Of a DNA stretch of 64,000 nt, positions 54,545 to 63,281 are shown in pieces; within the stretch, counting starts at the first letter, position 1; the number at the start of each line of letters is the position of its first letter. Under the pieces are notes generated by a model, which saw only the letters and a list, made by a program, of their open reading frames with translations, did not search any database and was not told the DNA's origin. The position numbers and the translations under genes were made by a program. Source of the stretch: Dermatophilus congolensis (GTDB taxonomy: Bacteria > Actinomycetota > Actinomycetes > Actinomycetales > Dermatophilaceae). The stretch spans positions 620,001-684,000 of the forward strand of contig NZ_LT906453.1 of NCBI RefSeq assembly GCF_900187045.1, in the 5' to 3' direction.

Positions 54545-55546
54545 ATGACCAACCCCAACACCCCCATCAACGGACACATCCTCCACACCGCCAACACCCC
54601 CACACCCCACCCCGCACCCGACCTGCTCATCATCGACCTCGGTCGCCGAGGCTTGCGCGCCCACCGCACCGGCACCAACTCCACCGCCGCCCTCGACATC
54701 CCCGACCTAGCCCACACTACCCTCGACACCGACACCCTCCTCACCACCTGCCAACCCCTCCTCACCACCGGCCCCGCCCCACCCCACCACGTCATCGCCG
54801 CCATCGACCCCACCACCCATCCGCTAGACCTGGGACACCTCCACACCCGCCTCACCCACGAAACCAACGCCCCCACCCTCGTTGTCGACTCTCTGCTCAC
54901 CACTCTCTTCGGCGCACTCGAAAACGTCCATGCAGGCGTCATTGTCGACCTCGGTGCCACCGCAGCCGGACTCGCAACCAACCTCAAAGACACATGGCAG
55001 CGACTCGACGGATGGGGCAACCTCCTTGGCGGACGAGGATCCGCCGCATGGATCGGCAAAGAAGGACTCTGCGCAGCCTTACGAGCCCGCGACGGCGTAC
55101 CCAACGGTTCTGAGAAACTCCTGGACCTGGCGCGCAACGCCTTCGGCACCGAAAACGCATGGCCACAACTATTCAGCACCCCAGGAACACACGATCTCCT
55201 TGCTGACTTCGCTCCCCTTGTAGCCCGTGCCTGCGTCGACGGCGACCCAATCGCACAATTCATCATCCGCGCAGCCGGAGAACATATCGCTGACACCCTC
55301 ACCGCCGGAACAACCCTTGTCCCCGACGGTGCAATAACCGTCACCGGTGAACTGCTCATGATCGAAGCAGTAAAAATAGCCATCGCATCAGCTCTCGGAA
55401 AAAGACGCCTCTTCCTCGTCCCTGCTCTCCACGACTCCCGCTACGGAGCAGAAAAACTCGGCGAATGGCTCTGCGAAGGAAACCAACTACCCCACAAACC
55501 GCCGTTCGTGCATCGCGGTGACCATCGCGCACTGTCAGCCACATGA
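54545..55546 (+). CDS. BadF/BcrA ATPase-family (GlcNAc kinase-like) protein with altered P-loops
   Basis: The 333-residue protein has the layout of ASKHA-fold BadF/N-acetylglucosamine kinases: an N-terminal strand-turn (LLIIDLGRRGLRAHRTG), GVIVDLGATAAG, GWGNLLGGRGSAAWIG at about residues 155-170 and a helical second half (ARACVDGDPIAQFIIRAAGEHIA). The phosphate-1 motif usually reads DGGGTKT but is DLGRRGL here, and the usual GDEGS is GGRGS. Kinase activity is therefore doubtful. It follows the DraG-like gene in the same direction and is probably co-transcribed. Confidence 0.65.
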   Translation: MTNPNTPINGHILHTANTPTPHPAPDLLIIDLGRRGLRAHRTGTNSTAALDIPDLAHTTLDTDTLLTTCQPLLTTGPAPPHHVIAAIDPTTHPLDLGHLHTRLTHETNAPTLVVDSLLTTLFGALENVHAGVIVDLGATAAGLATNLKDTWQRLDGWGNLLGGRGSAAWIGKEGLCAALRARDGVPNGSEKLLDLARNAFGTENAWPQLFSTPGTHDLLADFAPLVARACVDGDPIAQFIIRAAGEHIADTLTAGTTLVPDGAITVTGELLMIEAVKIAIASALGKRRLFLVPALHDSRYGAEKLGEWLCEGNQLPHKPPFVHRGDHRALSAT

Positions 55547-55567
55547 GCCGCACCGTCACTCGCGCGC

Positions 55568-55602
55568 ACAAAAAAGGAGAGGCACCCAAACGAGCGCCTC
55601 TC
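55568..55602 (-). terminator. Terminator after tRNA-Ser(GGA)
   Basis: Read on the minus strand, AGGAGAGGC (from 55602) pairs with GCCTCTCCT (to 55573) and is followed by a run of six Ts. It lies directly behind the tRNA and also past the end of the convergent BadF-like gene. Confidence 0.88.
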
Positions 55603-55606
55603 CTAT

Positions 55607-55694
55607 GGCGGAGGATAGGGGATTTGAACCCCTGAGGGTGGTTAACCCAACACGATTTCCAATCGTGCGCACTAGGCCGCTATGCGAATCCTCC
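55607..55694 (-). tRNA. tRNA-Ser (anticodon GGA)
   Basis: An 88-base class II tRNA on the minus strand. The acceptor is GGAGGAT/ATCCTCC, the anticodon stem CACGA/TCGTG with loop TTGGAAA. CCA is encoded (55606-55604). Confidence 0.97.
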
Positions 55695-55858
55695 AAAGAC
55701 AACGTTACCCGACGAAGGCGGCGCAACCGAAATCCTTAGCTCAACAGCTGTTCACCGCCTGCTCACACCCCTGCTCCCATAACCCCAAAACCTCCACGAA
55801 CCCAGCAAAAACAGCTCTGTTGGCATCCCCAGGGGCAGCTGCGCTAGCCTTAACCCAG

Positions 55859-55945
55859 ACCCCTCGTGTGGTGGTACCTCACTGAACTCCCCCAGGGCAG
55901 GAATGCAGCAAGGGTAGGTGTGCTCTTCCAGGTGCGCGAGGGGTC
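55859..55945 (+). ncRNA. ffs: Signal recognition particle RNA, small bacterial type
   Basis: A hairpin RNA closed by CCCCTCG (from 55860) and CGAGGGG (to about 55943). The apical domain reads CCCCCAGGGCAGGAATGCAGCAAGGGT, here quoted in parts: CCAGGGCA, the GGAA tetraloop, TGC and AGCAAGGG. The AGCAA strand is the Ffh-binding internal loop. The closing pair of the tetraloop is A-U rather than the usual C-G. Position directly before dnaX is usual in actinobacteria. Confidence 0.88.
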
Positions 55946-56107
55946 CCTTCATGCCCTGGCCCACACACCACACATGTGAATCTCCTCCACGTATCGAAAA
56001 CCTAAAACCCGATACGCGCCGGTCAAAGCCCCCAACAAAAACAACGTACCCACCCCAACGGTGCGGGCAAGAAAACCATCCGGCCACAGGCAGCTAACCT
56101 CAGGTAC

Positions 56108-58669
56108 GTGACACAAGCCCTGTACCGCCGCTACCGACCCGAAACGTTCTCAGACGTCATCGGACAGGAGCACGTGACCGAACCGCTCATGAACGCGTTG
56201 AAGTCCGGCAGGGTCGGCCACGCCTACCTGTTCAGCGGTCCACGCGGCTGCGGTAAAACCACGAGCGCCCGCATCCTCGCCCGATGCCTCAACTGTGAAA
56301 AAGGCCCCACCCCTACTCCATGCGGCGAATGTTCCTCTTGCAAAGCTCTGGCCCGCGGCGGAGCAGGAAACGTAGACGTCATCGAAATTGATGCTGCAAG
56401 TCACGGTGGCGTTGATGACGCCCGAGAACTACGAGAAAAAGCATCCTACGGGCCAGCAAACTCCCGTTATCGCGTTTACATCATTGACGAAGCGCACATG
56501 GTTACCCCCCAAGGGTTCAACGCACTACTGAAGATCGTTGAAGAACCACCCGAACACGTGAAGTTCATCTTCGCCACCACCGAACCGGAGAAAGTGATCG
56601 GTACTATCCGATCCAGGACACATCACTACCCATTCCGTTTGGTCCCGCCCATGGCCTTGCAGACATACCTGGAACAGGTATGCACTCAGGAACAGATCGA
56701 AGTAGAGCAAGGAGTGCTCTCCTTCGTAGTTCGGGCAGGGGGCGGCTCAGTACGTGACTCCATGTCAGTTCTCGATCAGTTGATGGCTGGATCAGGCGGT
56801 CGAATCACTTACGCAGGCGCCGCCGCACTACTGGGATTCACCGAAGGAGAGCTGCTCGACGCCACTGTTGATGCGATTGCGGCTCAAGATGGTGGAGCAG
56901 TTTTCAGGCAGATCGACAGGGTGATTGAGACCGGACAAGACCCTCGTCGATTTGTTGAGGACCTCCTAGAACGCTTCCGAGATTTGATCGTCATTGCGGC
57001 GCTCAATTCCACAGAGTCTGCTTCGCAAGAGACCCTCTCAGCTGTGCTGCGCGGTATGCCGGTGGACCAGATTGCCCGTCTACGGGAGCAAGCAACCGCA
57101 TTCGGCACAGGTGAGTTGTCTTATGCAGCAGATGTCGTTAACGAGGGTTTGAGTGCTATGACTGGGGCTACGGCTCCCCGGCTGCAGCTGGAGTTGCTGT
57201 GTGCACGGCTATTGCTGCCTCGCTCAGCTGGTGAGGATGGTGTCATTGCTCGTGTGGGGCGCCTAGAACGTCGGCTTGAACTCGGGGGCGTACCTGCTTC
57301 AGGTAGGAGCGAAGCACCCAGTGCTACAGCCCGCCCCTCAGATGGTTCTGACGATGCCCAAGATATGGGTGCTTTGCGTTCACGTGTACAAGAAGTCAGC
57401 GCTCCTCATAGTGCTGATGAGCCTGCACCAGCTGCTGCTGGTGATGTAGTGCCCACACGCCCAGAGCCAAAGACGTCAGTCCGTCAGCGAGGCGCTGGTC
57501 AAACAGGGAAAGCAAGCACGCCTCAACAGGCGGCGCCGACCAGCACAAATGATGAGTCGCCACAGCAGGGTGCGCTCGCAGGGGTGGACACGGATGCGAT
57601 TCGTCGGGCATGGCCAGATGTGTTGGCCGTTATTTTTGGAATGAGACGAGCGACATGGACCTTTTTGTCGCAGCACTCACAGGTGCTTGATTTTGATGGT
57701 CAGCGTTTGCTTCTTGGTATTAATTCGCGGGGGCTTGCTCGTACGTTCGTGCAGGGCAGCCATGCTGAGGTAGTGCGTCAGGCGCTTATCGAGGCCCGGG
57801 GGGTGGATGTCAGGGTTGAGGGCGTTGCCATGGAAGACCGTGGTGAGGCGCCTGCGGCAGGTTCAGTGCGTTCTCGTGATGTAGGCAGGGCTGGGCGAGC
57901 TGCACAGGCAGCGAACAAGCGCGCGCCGGTTAATACGCGCGGCGGTAGCGCACAAGAAACGATGGGTAGAAGCGCGGCAACTGTTGCTGCAGCTCGTGCT
58001 GTGGATGCGCGGCCAGATGTCTCGGTGAGAGGAGATTCGCGCCCTGAAGCGCGATCGAGTGCTGCGGCAGAAGCGGCTCAGCCACCGAACTATCCGGATG
58101 ATTTGCCACCTGAACCGGTGGAATATGACGAAGGCCCGGGAGACCCCTTTGCCTCAGGGGCGCATGAATGGGGTTCTGCAGCTCCTATTTCTTCACAACG
58201 ACGGGATGAGCGTTTCCAGTTTCGCTCTGCAGAGAGCAAACCGCAGATAGATGAGACTGTTCATCAGGTTGAACCGGTGGAGTCTAATGAGCAGACAGAT
58301 CCTCATGAGACGTCTGCGATAGGGCCAACGTCTGTTGTGGAAGAGGTTGCAGAAGAGACGGCGCCTGTCCCATCGGGTGCGGGGTCGTTGCCGGCAAGTA
58401 CATCTGCGCCCGCTGTGTTTGGGGATGGGGCGATGCGACCACACTCAGGGCACGAGGCTTTTCGCGCGGCGATGGCCGCTAGGAAGGCGAAATCAGCTGG
58501 GACAGGATTGGCGTCTCTTGGCGCTTCCGAAGTGTCTTTAGAGGATGCAGATTCGTTTGAATCTGGTGCCAGTGCTGATGATGAAGATATTTCGGATTTG
58601 TCTCAGGTGGGGCAGCCTGTGATTGCCGAAATACTTGGTGGTGTGGTTATTGCCGAGCTGGATGAATGA
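56108..58669 (+). CDS. dnaX: DNA polymerase III subunits gamma and tau
   Basis: The 853-residue protein is the clamp-loader ATPase. Walker A is GPRGCGKTTSAR, the zinc module has four Cys between CLNCEKGP and CGECSSCKAL, Walker B is IDEAHM, and GFNALLKIVEEPPEHVKFIFATTEPEKV is the SRC-proximal region (given only in part: LLKIVEEPPEH). Domain III ends near residue 370. The rest is a long, polar, Ala/Glu/Ser-rich linker with an internal folded part at about 485-580 (AWPDVLAVIFGMRR), probably the tau-specific region. The start is a GTG. No obvious slippery A-run for gamma production was seen. Confidence 0.95.
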   Translation: MTQALYRRYRPETFSDVIGQEHVTEPLMNALKSGRVGHAYLFSGPRGCGKTTSARILARCLNCEKGPTPTPCGECSSCKALARGGAGNVDVIEIDAASHGGVDDARELREKASYGPANSRYRVYIIDEAHMVTPQGFNALLKIVEEPPEHVKFIFATTEPEKVIGTIRSRTHHYPFRLVPPMALQTYLEQVCTQEQIEVEQGVLSFVVRAGGGSVRDSMSVLDQLMAGSGGRITYAGAAALLGFTEGELLDATVDAIAAQDGGAVFRQIDRVIETGQDPRRFVEDLLERFRDLIVIAALNSTESASQETLSAVLRGMPVDQIARLREQATAFGTGELSYAADVVNEGLSAMTGATAPRLQLELLCARLLLPRSAGEDGVIARVGRLERRLELGGVPASGRSEAPSATARPSDGSDDAQDMGALRSRVQEVSAPHSADEPAPAAAGDVVPTRPEPKTSVRQRGAGQTGKASTPQQAAPTSTNDESPQQGALAGVDTDAIRRAWPDVLAVIFGMRRATWTFLSQHSQVLDFDGQRLLLGINSRGLARTFVQGSHAEVVRQALIEARGVDVRVEGVAMEDRGEAPAAGSVRSRDVGRAGRAAQAANKRAPVNTRGGSAQETMGRSAATVAAARAVDARPDVSVRGDSRPEARSSAAAEAAQPPNYPDDLPPEPVEYDEGPGDPFASGAHEWGSAAPISSQRRDERFQFRSAESKPQIDETVHQVEPVESNEQTDPHETSAIGPTSVVEEVAEETAPVPSGAGSLPASTSAPAVFGDGAMRPHSGHEAFRAAMAARKAKSAGTGLASLGASEVSLEDADSFESGASADDEDISDLSQVGQPVIAEILGGVVIAELDE

Positions 58670-58761
58670 GTTTTATAGCGGTTTGTGTACGCAGTCGTCT
58701 GGTGAAGTGCAAGTGAGAGTATGCGCTGTTAGTGAAGTTTTTGATGGAGGGGGGAAGTCAG

Positions 58762-59439
58762 GTGTGGTATGAGCTGGGGCGTAAGACGGTTGGGCCTGTG
58801 GGTCGTGCTCTTTTGCGGCCGACTGTGCTGGGTAAGGAAAATATTCCTTTGCGTGGTCCGGTGATTTTGGCGAGCAATCATTTGTCTTTTTTGGATAGTT
58901 TCATTATTCCGATGACAACTCCTCGTGAGATTGCTTTTTTAGCTAAGAAGGAGTACTACACAGGGTCGGGTATTTCCGGTTTTGTTAGCCGGACTTTCTT
59001 TACCAGTATTGGTGCGATCCCAGTTGATCGGGATGATCCGCGTGCGGCTCAGAAGTCGTTGGAGCTGCAGTTAGAGGTACTGGCACGCGGTGGTGCGGTG
59101 GGTATTTATCCGGAAGGGACGCGTTCGCGGGATGGGCGTTTGTATCGGGGTCGTACAGGGGTTGCTGAGTTGGTGATGAAGTCGGGAGCAGTGGTGGTGC
59201 CGACTGCTTTACAAGGTACGGAGAATTTGCAGCCGGTGGGGTCGCGCTTTGTGCGTCCTGCGAAGGTGTGTGTGCAGTACGGCAAGCCGATGAATTTTGT
59301 GGATAGGTTCGTTGGCGTGCCTAAGGGGGTGGTGCGTAGAAGTATTACGGACGAGATTATGGGGGCGATTCATGCGATGAGTGGCCAGGAGTTGGCGGGT
59401 GCGTACAACGAGCGGCCTGGGGTGGCATCTGCCAGGTGA
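58762..59439 (+). CDS. plsC: 1-acyl-sn-glycerol-3-phosphate acyltransferase family protein
   Basis: The 225-residue protein has the acyltransferase motifs NHLSFLD (catalytic His and Asp), [35 protein letters not shown] and [10 protein letters not shown] in the usual order. It acylates lysophosphatidic acid in phospholipid synthesis. I chose the GTG at 58762 because GGAGGGGGG lies just before it. A GTG at 58732 is also in frame. It stands between dnaX and recR, where many bacteria have ybaB. Confidence 0.9.
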   Translation: MWYELGRKTVGPVGRALLRPTVLGKENIPLRGPVILASNHLSFLDSFIIPMTTPREIAFLAKKEYYTGSGISGFVSRTFFTSIGAIPVDRDDPRAAQKSLELQLEVLARGGAVGIYPEGTRSRDGRLYRGRTGVAELVMKSGAVVVPTALQGTENLQPVGSRFVRPAKVCVQYGKPMNFVDRFVGVPKGVVRRSITDEIMGAIHAMSGQELAGAYNERPGVASAR

Positions 59440-59481
59440 GAGCTCTCGGAGTTAGGGGGTGTCGGGGGCTAGGCTGATGGT

Positions 59482-60081
59482 GTGTATGAAGGCGCGGTTC
59501 AGGATCTAATTGACGAGCTAGGGCGGTTGCCCGGGGTCGGCCCGAAGAGTGCTCAGCGGATCGCGTTTTTCCTGCTTAGCGCTGATGAGGCGGATGTGCA
59601 GCGGTTGGCTGAGGCGATGCTGCATGTGAAGGAGACCGTTCGGTTCTGTGAGGTCTGCGGCAATGTCGCGCAGGAGCAGAAGTGCCGGATCTGTGGGGAT
59701 CCGCGGCGTGATGCCTCGAAGATTTGTGTGGTGGAGGAACCTAAGGACGTGATCGCGATTGAGCGCACGCGTGAGTTCCGGGGGCTGTATCACGTCTTGG
59801 GTGGGGCGATTAATCCAATGGAGGGCGTTGGTCCGGGGGACTTGTCTGTAGCGCAGTTGTTTTCGCGTCTTGCTGATGGGGTTGTTCAGGAGGTGATCAT
59901 CGCGACTGATCCGAATTTGGAAGGGGAGGCTACGGCTACGTATTTGGCTCGGTCGATGGGGTCGATGGGTGTTTCGGTGTCACGTTTGGCTTCTGGCTTG
60001 CCAGTCGGGGGCGATCTTGAGTACGCGGACGAGATCACGCTCGGCCGCGCCTTCGAAGGGAGGCGGATGATTCATGTCTGA
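59482..60081 (+). CDS. recR: Recombination protein RecR
   Basis: The 199-residue protein works with RecF and RecO to load RecA at gaps. Helix-hairpin-helix [17 protein letters not shown], the four-Cys zinc finger [16 protein letters not shown] and the Toprim domain ([32 protein letters not shown]) are all present. The GTG start at 59482 fits homology ([18 protein letters not shown]). The stop overlaps the start of the next gene by eight bases. Confidence 0.96.
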   Translation: MYEGAVQDLIDELGRLPGVGPKSAQRIAFFLLSADEADVQRLAEAMLHVKETVRFCEVCGNVAQEQKCRICGDPRRDASKICVVEEPKDVIAIERTREFRGLYHVLGGAINPMEGVGPGDLSVAQLFSRLADGVVQEVIIATDPNLEGEATATYLARSMGSMGVSVSRLASGLPVGGDLEYADEITLGRAFEGRRMIHV

Positions 60082-60685
60082 GTCGGTGCAAGGTGCTGGT
60101 AGTTCTGGTGGGCAGGTGCCTGATGATTTGGTGATTCTTGCCGAGGAGACGGCGTTAGAGGCGCGAACATTCTTGGCGGCTGCTCGTGGTGTGGCTGGTG
60201 GTGCTTCGCCGGAGACGGCAATTCCGCTGCTGTTACTTGCTGTGTCGCAGGTTTTGGTGACGGGTGCGCGGTTGGGCGCGATCATGGATGTTGTGCCGTT
60301 TGAGCGGTTTGAGCCTGATTTGGGCAGTCAGGAGGATGTTGATGACATCCGAGATGGGCTGGCGGCGTTGTTGCGGGGAATCGATGAGTATGTGGATGTG
60401 GTGGATCCACTGCTGCGTGGGGATGTAGTGAGTGGAAGTTTGAGTGGCGATATCGCCGATGTGGCCTCGGATTTGATGCATGGTTTGCGCCATCACGCTG
60501 AAGGGGCGGTATCGGAGGCGTTGTGGTGGTGGCAGTTCAGTTATTTGGCGACGTGGGGGGCGCGGGCGGCGAGTGCGTTACGGGTGTTGCAGTCGTTGCT
60601 GGCGCATATTCGGTTGGATGCCGATGAAGACACGATTGCGCAGGCACAGTTTGAGGCTTTGCATGCTGATGAGCAGCAGGATTGA
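60074..60685 (+). CDS. DUF5063 family protein
   Basis: The 203-residue, acidic, mostly helical protein matches the actinobacterial DUF5063 layout that usually follows rec[45 protein letters not shown] and [25 protein letters not shown]. The function is unknown. Overlap with recR suggests coupled translation. A terminator follows. Confidence 0.78.
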   Translation: MSESVQGAGSSGGQVPDDLVILAEETALEARTFLAAARGVAGGASPETAIPLLLLAVSQVLVTGARLGAIMDVVPFERFEPDLGSQEDVDDIRDGLAALLRGIDEYVDVVDPLLRGDVVSGSLSGDIADVASDLMHGLRHHAEGAVSEALWWWQFSYLATWGARAASALRVLQSLLAHIRLDADEDTIAQAQFEALHADEQQD

Positions 60686-60696
60686 GGTGTAGTTCG

Positions 60697-60729
60697 GCCC
60701 GGTTCCGCGTTGGCGGTGCCGGGCTTTTT
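60697..60729 (+). terminator. Terminator after the recR operon
   Basis: GCCCGG (60697-60702) pairs with CCGGGC (60719-60724), with further pairing of the CACCGCC-like loop sides, and five Ts follow. Confidence 0.75.
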
Positions 60730-60740
60730 GCTGCTGTGGG

Positions 60741-62078
60741 TTAGGTGTTGGTGGGGGCGTGGTGGATGGTGTGTTCGCCGTACGCGGCTGGGCCGGGGGT
60801 TTTGAGCCGTCGGGTGGTGTAGGCGGTGGTGGTGGCGCCTATGAGGGCCCAGATTGCCAGAGAGATGGGCCAGTGTGGTGTGAGTTTTTCTGCTTGTTGT
60901 GCGGTGGTGCGGCGTTGTTCAGTGATGGTTGCGCGGATTTTTTCAGTGGGGGTGGGGGGTGTGTTTTTTGTGTGTTCGGTGGGGCGGCTGGGCAGGGGGC
61001 ATTCGTCGATGGTGGGTGGGGTGGGTGGTGTGGTGCGAGTGGTGCGGATTGCGGTGCGTAGGGCGGTGAGGGGCTCGAAGGCGAAGGTGTGGGGGATGCG
61101 GGGTGCGGCGTCGGCGAGGGTGATGAAGGGCTGGGGGAGTAGGAGCCACCAGATGTGGTCGGGGCGGTTGCGGTGTCGGGTGGCGTTGGTGACTGTGCAG
61201 GTGATGAATTGTTCGGGGTGGTGTCCGTTGGTGGTGTGCAGGGGGGTGCTGGTTGCGACGTGGGCGTTGGTGGCTTCGTTGGTCAGGGGTAGGAGTGCGG
61301 AGAAGAGGAGTACGGGGGTGAGTATGAGTGCGCCGGTGAGGGTGATGGCGGTGAAAGAGGCGAGGGCGCGGTGGGCGATGAGGGTGGCGGTTGCTGAGCC
61401 GAGGCAGGTGAGGGTCCATCCGGTGACGGCGAGGGTGAGCAGGGTTCCGGCGAGGTCGAGTGGGTTGGCGTTGCCTAGGAGGGTGCCGATAGCTAGGGCG
61501 GGGGTAGCGATGAGGAGTAGGAGTGTGTATTGGGTGGTGGTGGCGAGGGTGGTGCCCCAGGAGATGGTGCGGGGGGTGAATCCGGTGAGGCGGAACATGT
61601 CGAGTAGGCCGGTGGCGCGGGTGCGGGCTAGGGGGGTGACGCCAAGGATGGGGGCGAGGATGAGGGTGGTGATGAGGGTGGTTGTTGCGGTGATGCTGTG
61701 TAGGAGGGTGGGGGCGTTGGTTCCGGTGGTGGCGAGTGCGAGCAGGAGGAATCCGTAGATGAGTGCGGTCCAGGTGGCGGTGATGGTCCAGGTGAGGCGG
61801 GTGCGGGCGGTGGTGCGTAGTTCGAGTGCGGCGATGTGTGTGATGGCGGTGAGGGTGTGTCGCCGGGCTGGGGTGTTTAGGGGTGCGGGGATGGGGGTGC
61901 GGGGTAGGGCGTCGGTGAGGCGGGCGATGCCGCTGTGAGGGGTTCGGTTGTCGCTGCGAGTGGTAGCGGGTTTGGGGGTGTGTTGGGTTTTGCGTTGGGT
62001 TTTTTCGGCTTTGCGGCGGTCGGTGGTCCAGCGCCATTCGCGGGTGCGTTTGGTGCGTTTGGGTAGGCGGAGTTTCAC
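60741..62078 (-). CDS. ABC-2-type transporter membrane subunit, putative
   Basis: The 445-residue protein has a very basic N-terminal 60 residues, about six predicted helices (residues about 100-125, 130-150, 170-200, 205-230, 235-260 and 410-430) and a large extracytoplasmic loop with two cysteines between the fifth and sixth. Its GTG start overlaps the stop of the ATP-binding gene (GTGA), so the two form one transporter. The substrate is unknown; peptide, lipid or drug export are all possible. Confidence 0.75.
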   Translation of the reverse strand: MKLRLPKRTKRTREWRWTTDRRKAEKTQRKTQHTPKPATTRSDNRTPHSGIARLTDALPRTPIPAPLNTPARRHTLTAITHIAALELRTTARTRLTWTITATWTALIYGFLLLALATTGTNAPTLLHSITATTTLITTLILAPILGVTPLARTRATGLLDMFRLTGFTPRTISWGTTLATTTQYTLLLLIATPALAIGTLLGNANPLDLAGTLLTLAVTGWTLTCLGSATATLIAHRALASFTAITLTGALILTPVLLFSALLPLTNEATNAHVATSTPLHTTNGHHPEQFITCTVTNATRHRNRPDHIWWLLLPQPFITLADAAPRIPHTFAFEPLTALRTAIRTTRTTPPTPPTIDECPLPSRPTEHTKNTPPTPTEKIRATITEQRRTTAQQAEKLTPHWPISLAIWALIGATTTAYTTRRLKTPGPAAYGEHTIHHAPTNT

Positions 62079-63070
62079 GGGGTGGCCTCGTGGCCGTGGA
62101 TGGTGGGGGTTTCGTTGAGTGAGGTGTGGGTGGTGTTACTGGGGCCGAATCCGTAGACGGGTACGCCTGATCGGGTGAGGGCGTTGAGTAGGGCGGTGGC
62201 TTCGCGTTCGTGGGTCATGGCGACGTCGACGGCGGCGCGGTGGGTGAGGCGGCCATCGGGGGTGGGGACGTCTTCGTAGTCGACTCCGTTGGCGTTGAGG
62301 GTGGTGCGGAGGATGTCGCCGTCGAGGCTGACGATGCGCCAGCGGTGGCCGTTGGTGGCTTGGAGTTCGTGTGATCCGGTGATGCGGCCGTGGTCGATGG
62401 TGACGCAGCGGTGTGCGATTTCGTCGAGGAGCCAGGAGTCGGGGGCGGTGGCAAGGATTGCTGTTCCGCGGTGGGCTTCGGCGCGTAGGTGGTCGGCGAT
62501 GTGTGCGCGGTCGTCGCTGTCGAGTCCGGTGAGTGGTTCGTCCAGGAGGAGGACGGCGGGGTTGTGGATGGTGGCGCAGGCAAGCATGAGGAGGGTTTGG
62601 GTTGCCAGGGGCAGGGTGCTGGCGTGGGTGTCTGCGACGCGGGTGAGGTTCATCCGTTCGATGAGTTCGTTGGTGCGTAGGCGTCCGGTGCGTTCGGGTA
62701 GGCGGTGGCCGATGGTGAAGGTGCGTAGGAGTTCGCGGGGGGTGACTGGGCCGAGGTTGGTGCGGGTGGCTGGGAGCCAGCCGGTGTGTGCGCGGGCTTG
62801 TTGGGGTTGTGTGGTGGGGTCGATGCCTGCGATGCGGATGGTGCCGGAGGTGGGGCGCAGGATTCCTGCGGCTACGCGCATGAGGGTGGTTTTTCCGGAT
62901 CCGGCTGGTCCGGTTAGTGCTGTGATGGTGCCGGGGAGAACGCCTAGGCGGGTGTGGTCGAGGATGGTGCGGTTTCGGTGGGTGAGCACGATGTTGGTGA
63001 GTTGTAGGCCGGGTTCGTCGGTGTTTCCGCTGGTGTGGGTGCGGGGTTCTTTCTCGGCGACGTTGTTCAT
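62075..63070 (-). CDS. ABC transporter ATP-binding protein with atypical motifs
   Basis: The 331-residue protein has Walker A GPAGSGKTT, a Q-loop region, Walker B AVLLLDEP and D-loop TGLD. The usual LSGGQ signature is replaced by LPLATQ, and the H-loop histidine is an alanine (LATAPDSW in place of a TH-type end). A C-terminal domain of about 110 residues follows the ATPase (ELQATNGHRWRIVSLDGD to GVPVYGFGP). It is coupled to the membrane protein downstream. ATP binding is likely; the efficiency of hydrolysis is doubtful. Confidence 0.82.
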   Translation of the reverse strand: MNNVAEKEPRTHTSGNTDEPGLQLTNIVLTHRNRTILDHTRLGVLPGTITALTGPAGSGKTTLMRVAAGILRPTSGTIRIAGIDPTTQPQQARAHTGWLPATRTNLGPVTPRELLRTFTIGHRLPERTGRLRTNELIERMNLTRVADTHASTLPLATQTLLMLACATIHNPAVLLLDEPLTGLDSDDRAHIADHLRAEAHRGTAILATAPDSWLLDEIAHRCVTIDHGRITGSHELQATNGHRWRIVSLDGDILRTTLNANGVDYEDVPTPDGRLTHRAAVDVAMTHEREATALLNALTRSGVPVYGFGPSNTTHTSLNETPTIHGHEATP

Positions 63071-63281
63071 GCGACCTTCTGAGGCGTGAGGGTCTCCCCT
63101 GACCGGGTTTGTGGTTCATGTGTTTATCGGCGGGGTGTTGTTGTGTGTGAGGGTTTTTGGTGGGTTTTTTGGATGGGGGTGGGTGGGGTTGGTTGGATGG
63201 TCAGGCGGTGGTGTGAATTGTGTGGAGCTTTAGACTTGGCGCGAATTGTCGCGTTGTCTGCGTTGGAGAGGCGTGTAGTCC

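Noticed and set aside
60943-62037. 364-codon minus-strand frame inside the ABC membrane-protein gene
   Set aside because: Arg/His/Pro-rich shadow frame; the other frame has clear membrane helices.
62136-63119. 327-codon minus-strand frame inside the ABC ATPase gene
   Set aside because: Shadow of the ATPase frame, which carries Walker motifs.
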